A stretch of DNA of 51,995 nucleotides, from assembly GCA_945870035.1 (NCBI GenBank), contig CAMBQQ010000015.1, positions 1 to 51,995 on the forward strand, written 5' to 3'. This document shows positions 44,014 to 51,995 of this stretch, piece by piece. The stretch is from Rhizobium sp. Q54. GTDB lineage: Bacteria > Pseudomonadota > Alphaproteobacteria > Rhizobiales > Xanthobacteraceae. Each line of letters opens with the position of its first letter. Position 1 is the first letter of the stretch. The notes beneath the pieces were generated by a model. The model was not told the origin of the DNA. It worked only from the letters and a program-made list of their open reading frames with translations, and searched no databases. A program made the translations under genes and the position numbers.

Positions 44014-45464
44014 CCAGCCTCGACATCGCCACCAACATGCGCAGCGTCATCGCCCGGCTGCGCGCGTTTTGGCTGTGGTACGACGCCATTCCGCCGATCC
44101 GCCGCATCCACGAACAACTCGCTCGTGTCCGTGACGGCTGGCGGCGCATCAGCCGCTGGCTCAACAGCGTGATGCCGAAGGGCCTTTATGCCCGCGCGCT
44201 TTTGATTATCATTCTGCCGATGGTGATCCTGCAATCGGTGATCGCCTTCGTCTTTATGGAGCGGCACTGGAACGTCGTCACCCAGCGCCTGTCGGCCGGC
44301 GTGGTGCAGGACATTGCCGCGCTGATCGACGTCTATCGCGCCTATCCGCAGGACAAGGATCAAACGCTGGTGCGCACCATTGCGCAGCAGCGGCTCGGCC
44401 TGGTGGTCGATTTTCTGCCGAGCAGCGAAATGCCGCCGCCGGGACCGAAGCCGTTCTTTTCGCTCTTGGATCAGACCTTGTCGGAGCAATTGCGCAAGCA
44501 GATTGCGCGGCCGTACTGGATCGACACGGTCGGCAAGTCGGCCTTGGTCGAAATCCGCATCCAGCTCGACAACAACGTCATGCGCATTTATGCGCGGCGC
44601 AATGCGGCCTATGCATCGAATTCGGAGATCTTCCTGCTATGGATGGTCGGTACCTCCGCGGTGCTGCTGTTCGTCGCCATCATCTTCCTGCGCAACCAGA
44701 TCAAGCCGATCCTGAAACTGGCCGACGCCGCCGAAGCTTTCGGCAAGGGCCGCGACGCGCCGAATTTCCGGCCGCGCGGCGCCCGCGAGGTGCGGCGCGC
44801 GGCACAGGCCTTCATCGAGATGAAGACGCGCGTCGAGCGCGCCATCGAGCAGCGGACCACGATGCTGGCCGGCGTGTCGCACGATTTGCGCACGGTGTTG
44901 ACGCGCTTCAAATTGGAACTGGCGCTGATCGATGACAGTCCGGAAGTCGAGGCGATGAAGAAGGACATCGACGAGATGGCGCGCATGCTGGAAGCGTATC
45001 TCGCTTTCGCCCGCGGCGATCTCGGTGAAAGCGCCGAACCGACCGACATGGCGGCGTTCATCGACGAACTGCGCGACGATGCCGAGCGGCACGGCCACAG
45101 AGCGACGGTGTCGTTTCACGGCACGCCCGTCGTCACGGTGCGCCCCGCGGCATTCAAGCGCTGCGTCGGCAATCTGGTGTCGAACGCGGCGCATTATGCC
45201 TCGTCGATCGCCATTAGCGGCCACCGCGATCACCGCTATCTGACGATCACGGTTGACGATGACGGGCCGGGCATTCCGCCGGCGCAGCGCGAGGATGTGT
45301 TCAAGCCGTTTCTGCGGCTCGACGATGCGCGCAATCAGGACAAGGGCGGCACCGGCTTGGGCCTGGCGATTGCGCGCGACATCGCCCGCTCGCATGGCGG
45401 CGACATATCGCTCGGCGATTCACCGATGGGCGGCCTGAGGGCGGTTGTGAAGGTGCCGGTTTAG
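44010..45464 (+). CDS. EnvZ-type sensor histidine kinase
   Basis: A 484-residue membrane sensor kinase. Helices at about 62-83 and 206-228 flank a ~120-residue periplasmic domain; HAMP follows. Phospho-acceptor H291 is in AGVSHDLRTVLTRFKLEL, EnvZ-like but with Val where the common HDLRTPL box has Pro. The ATPase domain shows CVGNLVSNAAHYA (N box), VDDDGPGIP (G1) and GGTGLGLAIARDIA (G2). A ~60-residue cytoplasmic N-terminal extension precedes the first helix. Partner of the overlapping response regulator. Confidence 0.94.
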   Translation: MTSLDIATNMRSVIARLRAFWLWYDAIPPIRRIHEQLARVRDGWRRISRWLNSVMPKGLYARALLIIILPMVILQSVIAFVFMERHWNVVTQRLSAGVVQDIAALIDVYRAYPQDKDQTLVRTIAQQRLGLVVDFLPSSEMPPPGPKPFFSLLDQTLSEQLRKQIARPYWIDTVGKSALVEIRIQLDNNVMRIYARRNAAYASNSEIFLLWMVGTSAVLLFVAIIFLRNQIKPILKLADAAEAFGKGRDAPNFRPRGAREVRRAAQAFIEMKTRVERAIEQRTTMLAGVSHDLRTVLTRFKLELALIDDSPEVEAMKKDIDEMARMLEAYLAFARGDLGESAEPTDMAAFIDELRDDAERHGHRATVSFHGTPVVTVRPAAFKRCVGNLVSNAAHYASSIAISGHRDHRYLTITVDDDGPGIPPAQREDVFKPFLRLDDARNQDKGGTGLGLAIARDIARSHGGDISLGDSPMGGLRAVVKVPV

Positions 45465-45470
45465 ATTATT

Positions 45471-46196
45471 TTACGCCGCGTCAGCTTCCGTCGCGCCTTC
45501 GTCCACCGGCCGCCTTCTGCGCCGCGACCCGCGCATGAAGCGTGCTGGAATGCTGCACAGATCGCCGACGAAGCCGTCCCAGCGTTCGGCGCTGGACAGG
45601 CCGCGATCGAGGGCGGCCATCGCCGCATCGACGCCGTCTTCATCGTCGTCGAGCCAGGCATTGAGAACACGGCCGAACATCAAGGCTGCGCCTTGCGCGC
45701 GCAATGCGCCGCGCGGACCGGACGCACCGATGCCGGCGGCCTCTAGCATCCAGCTTTGCGACCGCACGGCCATGGCGTTGATCGCCAGCGCCAGGCCGGG
45801 ATTGCGCCGCGCCGAGCGCATGATCGAGCGCACCGCTTCCTTGTAAGGCGCCAGCGCCTCGAGACGGCGCATCTCGACATCGAACAGCCGCTCGCGTGGC
45901 GGTTCTTCGTCCATGTCGGCGTCGCCGCCGTCGAGCACGATATTGTCGATGTCCTTGATATGGGCGCCGTAGATCGCCAGCGTCGAACCGAATTCGGCGC
46001 GCAGTGCGGATAGCTTGATGCCGGCGCGGCCGGCGACTTCGGCAAGGCCGATGTCCTCGAACGCGTGTTCTGCAAGCAGGTCCATCAGCGCGTCGGTGGC
46101 TTTGGCGCGGTCGGATGTGCCGCGCGATGGCGCGGCGGCAGGCGCCTTTCTTTCAGTATTTGCGGATTTCGATTTGCGGGCTGGCTTGCGGGCCAT
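45471..46196 (-). CDS. TetR family regulator with basic tails
   Basis: A 241-residue TetR-like protein. The N-terminal ~30 residues are basic and disordered (ARKPARKSKSANTERKAPA). The helix-turn-helix is FEDIGLAEVAGRAGIKLSALRAEFGSTLAIYGAHIKDID; it lacks the usual Y-x-H-F, having LRAEFGS instead. The C-terminal part is helical, ending with a GSRRRRRPVDEG tail. Convergent with the sensor kinase. A palindrome lies 27 bases upstream. Ligand and targets unknown. Confidence 0.83.
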   Translation of the reverse strand: MARKPARKSKSANTERKAPAAAPSRGTSDRAKATDALMDLLAEHAFEDIGLAEVAGRAGIKLSALRAEFGSTLAIYGAHIKDIDNIVLDGGDADMDEEPPRERLFDVEMRRLEALAPYKEAVRSIMRSARRNPGLALAINAMAVRSQSWMLEAAGIGASGPRGALRAQGAALMFGRVLNAWLDDDEDGVDAAMAALDRGLSSAERWDGFVGDLCSIPARFMRGSRRRRRPVDEGATEADAA

Positions 46197-46222
46197 AGTG
46201 GCCTCCCTGGTTCGGTTCGGCT

Positions 46223-46238
46223 GACCTTCATGTAGGTC
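46223..46238. promoter_or_regulatory. Putative operator of the TetR-like gene
   Basis: GACCTTCATGTAGGTC, a 16-bp inverted repeat in which 7 of 8 symmetric pairs match, 27 bases before the TetR-like start codon on the minus strand. Confidence 0.45.
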
Positions 46239-46274
46239 CGCAAAGACGACCGTTCTAGGGCAGGGGCCGCATGG

Positions 46275-47126
46275 CTAGCCGGCTAATTCGCGCGACCGGT
46301 TGGTCGCCGCCGCAATCGCCTTGGTCAACAGATCGTCAAAACCGGAAGGCGCCATCAGCACGGCCAGCGCCGCCGCCGTGGTACCGCCGGGCGAGGTGAC
46401 GTTCTGCCGCAGCGTGGCGGCATCGAGATCGGAGCGGTGTAAAAGTTCGCCGGAACCGGCGACGGTTTCGCGCGCGAGGCGTCCGGCAAGATCGGCCGGC
46501 AGGCCAGCGGCGATGGCGGCCTTGGTCATCGCCTCGACCAGCAGGAACACATAGGCCGGCCCGGAGCCGGAGGTGGCGGTCACGGCGTCGATCAGGCTTT
46601 CATCCTTGACCCATTCGACCGTGCCTGTGGCGGCGAGCAGATCGGTGGTCAATTTACGCTGACGTGCCGAAACCTTGGCGTTCGGCACGGCGACGGTAAT
46701 GCCGCGGCCGATGGCGGCCGGCGTGTTCGGCATGGCGCGGACGATGGCCGTGCCGGGCGGCAGGTTGGCTTCGAGAAAGCCAATAGTGCGCCCCGCCATG
46801 ATCGACACCACAAGCGTCGATTTGCCGACATAAAGGCCGAGCGGCGGTACCGCTTCCGGCGCCATCTGCGGCTTGACCGCGATCATGATCGCAGTTGCCT
46901 CGGCTTTCGACTTCGGGCCGGGCTTGGGATTGAGCAACAGGCCGCGCTTGGCCAGAGCCTTGATCGGCTTGCCGGCCATAGGATCGAGAACGATGACGTT
47001 CTTCGGTTTAAGCCCGCGCGCCAGCCAGCCATCGAGCATGGCGCCGCCCATCTTGCCGGCGCCGAGCAGCAGCAGATGACCGGGAAAAGCGGCGAGAGTC
47101 TTTTGCGATTTAACGGGCTTCTTCAT
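46275..47126 (-). CDS. proC: Pyrroline-5-carboxylate reductase
   Basis: A 283-residue NAD(P)H enzyme making proline from pyrroline-5-carboxylate. Rossmann motif LLLLGAGKMGGAMLDGWLARG near residues 18-38, IMIAVKPQ, IVRAMPNTPAAIGRGIT, and the C-terminal signature VTSPGGTTAAALAVL preceded by VTATSGSGPAYVFLLVEAM. Full length. It follows the YbjN gene by 12 bases on the same strand, so the two are likely co-transcribed. Confidence 0.96.
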   Translation of the reverse strand: MKKPVKSQKTLAAFPGHLLLLGAGKMGGAMLDGWLARGLKPKNVIVLDPMAGKPIKALAKRGLLLNPKPGPKSKAEATAIMIAVKPQMAPEAVPPLGLYVGKSTLVVSIMAGRTIGFLEANLPPGTAIVRAMPNTPAAIGRGITVAVPNAKVSARQRKLTTDLLAATGTVEWVKDESLIDAVTATSGSGPAYVFLLVEAMTKAAIAAGLPADLAGRLARETVAGSGELLHRSDLDAATLRQNVTSPGGTTAAALAVLMAPSGFDDLLTKAIAAATNRSRELAG

Positions 47127-47138
47127 GGCGCGAGCTTA

Positions 47139-47639
47139 TCACGCCTCGCCGGACGTCTCGAACATCGCCGCTTCGAGCGCTTCCTTGGCGGTCTTGCCGG
47201 CCCAGACGACGAACTGGAACGCGGTGAAGTAGCGCTCGCAGGTGTCGAGCGCGGTGCCGAGCAAGGCTTCGCACTGTTTGCCCGACGGTTCCTGTCCCGC
47301 CGGCAATTGCAGCGCGTGGCGATACATGACGATGCCTTCGGTCGGCCACAAATCGAAATGCCCGACCCACAGCCGTTCGTTGATCAGCGCGATCAAGGTG
47401 TGCACTTCGGCGCAGCGGCGCTCCGGAACCTTGAGGTCGAAGGCGCAGGCCAGATGCAGCGCCTCGATGTCGACCATCCAGGTATAGGACAGCTGATATT
47501 CGGCCCAGCGCCCGGAGACGAGAATGGTGATTTCGTCTTCGCTGGCGCGCTCGAACGACCAGTCATTGCCAGCGGCAAGACGCTCGACAATATCGAGCGG
47601 GTTGAAGCGGGGTTCGTCGGTGTAGGTCGTTAGGGACAT
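47139..47639 (-). CDS. YbjN domain-containing protein
   Basis: A 166-residue soluble protein of the YbjN family, which adopts a type III secretion chaperone-like fold. Recognisable regions are NPLDIVERLAAGNDWSFER, LSYTWMVDIEALHLACAFDLKVPERR and LINERLWVGHFDLWPTEGIVMYRHALQL. E. coli YbjN is a multicopy suppressor affecting motility and stress; the alphaproteobacterial protein is not characterised to my knowledge. It precedes proC in a two-gene unit. Confidence 0.9.
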   Translation of the reverse strand: MSLTTYTDEPRFNPLDIVERLAAGNDWSFERASEDEITILVSGRWAEYQLSYTWMVDIEALHLACAFDLKVPERRCAEVHTLIALINERLWVGHFDLWPTEGIVMYRHALQLPAGQEPSGKQCEALLGTALDTCERYFTAFQFVVWAGKTAKEALEAAMFETSGEA

Positions 47640-47979
47640 GACGTCTCCGCTCGGCGAAAGTGTCTATGGGAAACGCACGGCACCGCACGTTATCGGGCGA
47701 GAAGCCGCCCGAACTGAACACGAACTACAATGTAACGCGGGGATACCTGTTGCCTTGACGGCGAGCACGAATCACAGAGCTATCTGACTATAACCTTCTC
47801 GATTCAGCCCGCCAGAGGCATTCTCGAGCCCCAATGAGCAGTGATTTGCCGACTCTAGGCAACCGGCCCGCATGGACTCTCCACAGCCAATGCTGCGTCA
47901 CGATGACTCTTTTGGGGATAAGTCGCGTTCCGGAATCTGACGTGCGCGTTTGATTCCGGTTTGTTCTCGTCCCGCTATA
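47640..47979. other. Intergenic region, no gene recognised
   Basis: These 340 bases between the divergent upstream side of the YbjN gene and the repeat at 47980 have lower GC than their surroundings by eye and no long open frame. They must contain the YbjN-proC promoter. No tRNA, riboswitch or conserved RNA was recognised. Confidence 0.5.
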
Positions 47980-48081
47980 GCGTTTTCGAGCGAAGTGGAA
48001 ACCGGTTCGCGTGAAGAAAACGCGTCAAAACAAAAAGCTAGAGCCCCGTCTTTGATTCTATCAAAGACGGAAAGGCTCTAG
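47980..48081. repeat. Composite dispersed repeat with long hairpin
   Basis: First part GCGTTTTCGAGCGAAG...GAAGAAAACGC resembles family D. The second part (48038-48081) is a near-perfect hairpin: CTAGAGCC/GGCTCTAG outer arms and CCGTCTTTGAT/ATCAAAGACGG inner arms, with a TCT loop and an AAA bulge. The last CTAG contains the stop codon of the next gene. Confidence 0.85.
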
Positions 48082-49088
48082 CGCGGCGGCGGCAACTTCT
48101 CGCCGAGCGCGCGCCGCCACAGCCACGTTAAGCCTGTGCCGATGTCGGGCCGCTGCGAAAACCGCGTCGGCGGCAGCACCGGCGCGAAATCCGGACTCTG
48201 GCGCTGCGCCACCACGAAGTTGAAGGTGTAGCGCGGCTCCTGGCCCATGCGCAGGTCGGTGATGACGGCGCGGCCGTCCTGTTCGCTCATCTTGAAAAAG
48301 CCGCGGCTGAAACGCGCAATGTTGCCGACAAAGGGATTGCCGCGCAGTTGCGTATATAATGCCTCGCCGCGCGGGAAGCTGTCGAAGGCGATCGTGCGGT
48401 CGCGGTCGAGCAGCGACGTGAAGCCTTCGAGATAACCTTGTGGCGTGACCGCCACCACGCGCCACAGCAACGTGTTAGATGCCGTCGGCGTCACCAGCAG
48501 ATGTTCGACCTGATACCCTTGCGCGCGCAAGCTCTCTTGCGCGACCGATGTCGCGTATTGCTGCGCCAGCGCGCTCCAGCAAAGATACGCCGTGCTGAGC
48601 ACAAGACCGGCGGCATTCCAGCGCCAGCCGCGCTTATTGCGCAGGCTCAGTGCGACGGCGATGCCGATCAGCAGCGGCAGCGTGTACAACGGATCGATGA
48701 TGAACATGCTGCCGAGCCCGAACGGCGTATCGGTGAAAGGCAGGCCGAGCTGCGTGCCGTACACCGTGGTCCAGTCGAGCAGCGCGTGTGTCACCAGCGC
48801 CAGCCATACCGTCAGCCACCACCACCGGAACTGTTTCATTTCGCGCGCGGCGAAAGCAACCACCGCCGCGATCGGCAATGACGCCACGCTTTGCCAGAAC
48901 AGCGCGTGGCTGGCGGCGCGGTGATAGATCATGTTGCTGATTGGGTCGCCGTGATCGTGAAACGAGTCGAGATCGGGCAACGTGCCGGCCAGCGCGCCGA
49001 TCAGCGCGGCCTTCCACGGCCTGGTGCGCCGTCCCATGACGGCGACGCCAATAGCGGCGCCGAGGGCTGCTTGTGACAGTGAATCCAA
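48078..49088 (-). CDS. YdjM-type membrane-bound metal-dependent hydrolase
   Basis: A 336-residue membrane protein of the YdjM/DUF457 (metal-dependent hydrolase) family. Conserved polar motifs: MDSLSQAALGAAIG, LPDLDSFHDHGDP, HRAASHALFW and THALLDWTTVYG, which supply His/Asp metal-ligand candidates. Several membrane helices are followed by a ~130-residue soluble C-terminal domain (LRAQGYQVEHLLVTPTASNTLLWRVVAVTP...). Substrate unknown. Its TAG stop lies inside the flanking dispersed repeat, so the exact C-terminus may be repeat-derived. Confidence 0.88.
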   Translation of the reverse strand: MDSLSQAALGAAIGVAVMGRRTRPWKAALIGALAGTLPDLDSFHDHGDPISNMIYHRAASHALFWQSVASLPIAAVVAFAAREMKQFRWWWLTVWLALVTHALLDWTTVYGTQLGLPFTDTPFGLGSMFIIDPLYTLPLLIGIAVALSLRNKRGWRWNAAGLVLSTAYLCWSALAQQYATSVAQESLRAQGYQVEHLLVTPTASNTLLWRVVAVTPQGYLEGFTSLLDRDRTIAFDSFPRGEALYTQLRGNPFVGNIARFSRGFFKMSEQDGRAVITDLRMGQEPRYTFNFVVAQRQSPDFAPVLPPTRFSQRPDIGTGLTWLWRRALGEKLPPPR

Positions 49089-49130
49089 TAACCGCGCTCC
49101 TGTTTGACGGCGCGATGTGCGGTGCTGCGC

Positions 49131-50084
49131 CTAGTCGAACAGCGACGACACCGACTCTTCATGCGCGGTGCGCGCCACCGCTTCGCCGATCAGCGACGCG
49201 ATCGGCAGCACCCGGATGTTCGCCGCGCCGCGCACTTCGGCGGTCGGCTGGATCGAATCGGTGATGACCAGTTCCTTGAGCCGCGACTTCGCAATGCGCG
49301 CGACCGCGCCGCCGGACAAAACGCCGTGGCTGATATAGGCGGAGACCGCCTTAGCGCCGTTCTTTAACAGCGCGTCGGCGGCGTTCACCAGCGTGCCGCC
49401 CGAGTCGACGATGTCATCGACCAGAATACAGGTATAGCCCTCGACTTCGCCGATGACGTTCATCACTTCGGATTCGCCGGCACGCTCGCGGCGCTTATCG
49501 ATGATGGCCAGCGGCGCATTGATACGCTTGGCCAGGCCGCGCGCGCGCACCACGCCGCCGACGTCGGGCGACACCACCATGACGTTGTCGAGTTGGAAGT
49601 TTTCCTTGATGTCGCGCACCATGACCGGCGAGGCGTACAGGTTGTCGGTCGGAATATCGAAAAAGCCCTGGATCTGCCCGGCATGCAGGTCGAGCGTCAT
49701 GACGCGGTTGGCGCCGGCATGCGTGATCAGGTTGGCGACAAGCTTGGCCGAGATTGGGGTGCGCGGGCCGGGTTTCCGGTCCTGCCGCGAATAGCCGAAA
49801 TAGGGGATCACCGCGGTGATGCGGCGCGCCGACGAGCGGCGCAGTGCGTCGATGATGATCAGCAATTCCATCAGGTGGTCGTTGGCCGGAAATGAGGTCG
49901 ACTGGATGACGAAACAGTCGGCGCCGCGCACGTTTTCCTGGATTTCGACGAAAACCTCCATGTCGGCAAAGCGCCGCACCACCGCTTTGGTCAGCGGGGT
50001 CTTGAGGTAGTCGCCGATCTGCTGGGCCAGGTCTGGGTTGGAGTTGCCGGCGACCAGCTTGATCGCACCGTTTTTGCCCGACAT
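49131..50084 (-). CDS. prs: Ribose-phosphate pyrophosphokinase
   Basis: A 317-residue PRPP synthetase, making phosphoribosyl pyrophosphate for nucleotides, His and Trp. N-terminal [19 protein letters not shown], the flexible catalytic region [42 protein letters not shown], and the PRPP-binding loop [15 protein letters not shown] (221-235). Full-length class I enzyme. Apparently monocistronic. Confidence 0.98.
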   Translation of the reverse strand: MSGKNGAIKLVAGNSNPDLAQQIGDYLKTPLTKAVVRRFADMEVFVEIQENVRGADCFVIQSTSFPANDHLMELLIIIDALRRSSARRITAVIPYFGYSRQDRKPGPRTPISAKLVANLITHAGANRVMTLDLHAGQIQGFFDIPTDNLYASPVMVRDIKENFQLDNVMVVSPDVGGVVRARGLAKRINAPLAIIDKRRERAGESEVMNVIGEVEGYTCILVDDIVDSGGTLVNAADALLKNGAKAVSAYISHGVLSGGAVARIAKSRLKELVITDSIQPTAEVRGAANIRVLPIASLIGEAVARTAHEESVSSLFD

Positions 50085-50196
50085 CCAGACGCCCTCGTGA
50101 ACAGGAGCCGGGTCATATCAAGGCGCGGGGGGCGCGGCAATATGGCTCCAATTTCTGTCCCGCTCCTTTTCGAGGCAGCGTGAACAACCGGTGATT

Positions 50197-50886
50197 TTAA
50201 AGGCTCGCCTGGATTGTTTTTCGCTGGTTTTCCGGTCGCTGTGGCGGCATCGGCACATCGTCCGCGTCCGGGGCGAGCTGAGACGGTGCCGGGTCGACAT
50301 TAGGCCGGAAGATGCGGAAAATCCCCGCCGCCTCGGGCGAAGTGTCGAAGCCGCCAATCAGCACCACCGGGGTCACGGCGGGCGCCGCGGCGACCGGCAC
50401 GGCGTCCGCCGAGGTCAGGAACGCTGCGAGCTGCTCCATGCTGGAGCTGGCGATCCGGCGCAGCATGGCGTCATCGGCCACGTTCCAGGCATCGCCGGCA
50501 TCTCTGCCGGACCTTTTGGCGACTTCCTCGCCGTTGATGCGCAACACGCGTTGCTCGTCGCGGTCGAACACATCCCAGACCCAGGAAATTGTGGTGCGGT
50601 CCGACGTTCGCTCTTTGGCGACCTTGGCGGCGAGGTAGCCGCGCACCCGGTAGGCCGAAGTCGCCTCGCGCGACAAGACGGCGAGGCGGCGTTGCTGCGC
50701 TTCGTCGTTGAGATTGCGCACGAGGGTATTGAACTGGCCCTGCGGCGGTCCGTCGATGGATTCAAAGGCGACGGTGGCGCCGCGCGGTTGCAGCCCGGCA
50801 ACGCCGGACTTGCCGTCATGGGTGCAGCCAGCCAACGCAAAGGCGAGCGCAACGACCAACGCAGCGGACCGCCAACCCAACTGCAT
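50197..50886 (-). CDS. Conserved hypothetical lipoprotein
   Basis: A 229-residue lipoprotein: signal peptide with lipobox LAGC (Cys21 or 22 depending on the start; two ATGs are adjacent at 50889 and 50886). The mature part has a conserved-looking core (VAFESIDGPPQGQFNTLVRNLNDEAQQRRLAV...YRVRGYLAAKVAKERTTISWVWDVFDRD, quoted in parts) and a Pro-rich C-terminus. The residue after Cys is Thr, so outer-membrane delivery is expected. I know of similar unnamed proteins in Hyphomicrobiales. A complete CtrA-type box lies about 64 bases upstream, suggesting cell-cycle control. Confidence 0.82.
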   Translation of the reverse strand: MQLGWRSAALVVALAFALAGCTHDGKSGVAGLQPRGATVAFESIDGPPQGQFNTLVRNLNDEAQQRRLAVLSREATSAYRVRGYLAAKVAKERTSDRTTISWVWDVFDRDEQRVLRINGEEVAKRSGRDAGDAWNVADDAMLRRIASSSMEQLAAFLTSADAVPVAAAPAVTPVVLIGGFDTSPEAAGIFRIFRPNVDPAPSQLAPDADDVPMPPQRPENQRKTIQASL

Positions 50887-50949
50887 CACACCCCCGCGGC
50901 CGTTCTTGACGCCGTCCCCATCGGCCGGGGCGAAGTTAGCGGCTGGAGT

Positions 50950-50968
50950 ATGGTTAAGTAAAGCTTAA
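50950..50968 (-). promoter_or_regulatory. Putative CtrA box, full match, upstream of the lipoprotein gene
   Basis: On the minus strand: TTAA-GCTTTAC-TTAACCAT, an exact CtrA consensus with the CCAT extension, ending 61-64 bases before the lipoprotein start codon. It also lies downstream of the pgeF stop (51003). Confidence 0.65.
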
Positions 50969-51002
50969 CAGGTAAGCAGCCACCGTCTCATTGCACAAAT
51001 GG

Positions 51003-51782
51003 TTACCGGCCGAGCGCGATCGCGTTGATATGGCGGCCATAATCCGGCTCATTCAAATGCGTCGAGCGGCGGAAACTGTAGAACCGCCCCGGCTCGGCAT
51101 AGGTGCACAGGCCGAGATCCTCGTAATTTACAACGCCGGCCTGCTGAACGCGCGCGGCGATATAGCCGTTGAGATCGAACATCGCGTGGTTGGTGCGATC
51201 CGCATCCTTGAAGAAGCGGGCATTGTCGGCATCCGCGGCAAGAAAACGTTCGACGAATTCGGCGCCGACTTCGTAATTCGGCTGGCTGATGGTGGGCCCC
51301 AGCGCCACGGTGATATTGGCGCGATCGGCGCCGAGCTTTTCCATTGCCGTCAAGGTCGCGTCGATCACGCCGGTGAACGCACCGCGCCAGCCGGCGTGGG
51401 CGGCGCCGATGACGCGGGCCTTGCCATCGGCAAACAGCAGCGGCCCGCAGTCGGCGGTCGAGACGCCGATGGCCAGGCCCGGCTCGCGCGTCACCACGGC
51501 ATCGGCGCGCGGCCGCGTTTCTGCGGTCCACGGCGTATCCGCGATGACGACGTCAGGCGAATGAATCTGGTACGGCGTCAGAAACCGTTCCGGCGCAACG
51601 CCGAGCGCCAGCGCCATGCGAGCGCGGTTTTCCGCGACATGATCGGGCGCGTCTTTCGAGCCGACGCCGCCATTGAGCGAGTCATAGACACCCTGCGACA
51701 CGCCGCCGCTGCGGGTGAAGAAGGCGTGGCGAATGTCCGGCAGGACGGCGAGGGAAGCGGATTGCAGCAAATTCTTATCCAT
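51003..51782 (-). CDS. pgeF: Peptidoglycan editing factor PgeF (laccase-domain/YfiH)
   Basis: A 259-residue protein of the YfiH/DUF152 family, which removes mis-incorporated L-Ser-containing muropeptide precursors in E. coli; family members also have reported purine nucleoside phosphorylase activity. The zinc triad is visible: H74 (YQIHSPD), C112 (STADCGPLL) and H129 (AAHAGWRG). N-terminal RHAFFTRSGGVSQGVYDSLN is typical. The ATG at 51782 is chosen; the frame stays open to 51911 only because it runs into the insertion element, whose arrival has probably replaced the native upstream gene. Confidence 0.93.
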   Translation of the reverse strand: MDKNLLQSASLAVLPDIRHAFFTRSGGVSQGVYDSLNGGVGSKDAPDHVAENRARMALALGVAPERFLTPYQIHSPDVVIADTPWTAETRPRADAVVTREPGLAIGVSTADCGPLLFADGKARVIGAAHAGWRGAFTGVIDATLTAMEKLGADRANITVALGPTISQPNYEVGAEFVERFLAADADNARFFKDADRTNHAMFDLNGYIAARVQQAGVVNYEDLGLCTYAEPGRFYSFRRSTHLNEPDYGRHINAIALGR

Positions 51783-51851
51783 CCAACAAAGGGCGGACCG
51801 GGTGATCTGGATCAATGAAACGGGCCCGGCTCCGGAGTCTGATAAAGTATA

Positions 51852-51995
51852 GGGCACCTCGAAAAATAGCATGCCCCTCGGCCCCGTGCGAGTCTGCTGC
51901 CCTGACGGCATGATTCTAGGAGACTGACGATGGGGCAGCTCGGATTTTTCGATGCGGATAATCGGCTGGCGGCACTATCGGCGAAAGGCGATCCG
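51852..51995 (+). mobile_element. Left end of an IS5-family insertion sequence (cut by window edge)
   Basis: The segment before the transposase start (from about GGGCACCTCGAAAAATAGCA at 51852) looks like the terminal and leader region of an IS5-group element. The inverted repeat and any target duplication cannot be confirmed, since the right end is outside the window; the left boundary is an estimate. Confidence 0.6.
51930..51995 (+). CDS. IS5-family transposase, N-terminal fragment
   Basis: Only 22 codons are in the window, MGQLGFFDADNRLAALSAKG then DP. This is the start I recognise for IS5-type (DDE) transposases of the kind common in alphaproteobacteria, where it continues into the N-terminal DUF772-like domain. 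Start ATG at 51930 follows AGGAGA. The gene continues beyond the right edge; whether it is intact cannot be judged. Confidence 0.75.
   Translation, partial: MGQLGFFDADNRLAALSAKGDP

Overview
The window is a GC-rich, densely coded chromosomal stretch from an alphaproteobacterium, most likely order Hyphomicrobiales (Bradyrhizobium / Rhodopseudomonas / Pseudolabrys-like). The evidence is: the tkt-gap-pgk-class I fba order next to DUF4164-zapA; 6S RNA between zapA and 5-formyl-THF cyclo-ligase; yebC-ruvCAB-ybgC followed by tol-pal-cpoB-tilS-ftsH; CtrA-type promoter boxes; and many palindromic intergenic repeats of the kind common in that group. Nearly everything is housekeeping. No prophage, plasmid or CRISPR array is visible. 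The only mobile gene is the 5' end of an IS5-type transposase cut by the right edge.

Layout. 0.1-7.1 kb: Nudix hydrolase with a Lys/Asn tail, GNAT, DUF4031, a MotA-like/MotB-like envelope pair, inositol monophosphatase, Sel1-repeat protein and ThiE-like protein (minus strand), then a small secreted Arg-rich protein. 7.2-13.8 kb: glutathione transferase and the carbon module fba, pgk, gap, tkt (minus strand). 14.0-19.8 kb (plus): DUF4164, zapA, 6S RNA, 5-FCL, YmdB-like phosphodiesterase, a Tat-exported metallo-beta-lactamase-fold protein, an unusual methyltransferase/pyruvyltransferase-like fusion, and yebC. 19.8-24.6 kb: sulfite exporter-like permease, ruvC, then ruvA-cytidine deaminase-ruvB in overlapping frames, ybgC and ogt. 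24.6-27.2 kb: PhyH-type oxygenase, TetR regulator and DUF2852 gene, tied together by two copies of one 19-bp operator. 27.4-36.2 kb: tolQRAB, pal, cpoB, tilS, ftsH. 36.4-42.4 kb: azlCD, a conserved unknown, an MFS exporter, an APH-AAA fusion kinase, another conserved unknown and a class IV aminotransferase. 42.6-47.6 kb: MarR regulator, OmpR/EnvZ-type two-component pair, TetR regulator, proC, YbjN protein. 48-52 kb: YdjM-like membrane protein, prs, a lipoprotein, pgeF and the IS5 edge.

The strongest regulatory signal is a directional motif, TTAA-N7-TTAACCAT, matching the CtrA box plus a CCAT extension. It lies upstream of four envelope-related genes: the methyltransferase/pyruvyltransferase fusion, tolQ, pal and an outer-membrane-type lipoprotein. 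This suggests one cell-cycle-timed envelope regulon spread over the window. A second circuit is the TetR gene at 25.8 kb, whose presumed operator recurs on the DUF2852 promoter. At least eight families of palindromic repeats fill the gaps; in places they form the end of a protein, supply a stop codon, or sit between tolQ and tolR flanked by direct repeats.

Functions are assigned from recognisable motifs and family memory; no database search was run.
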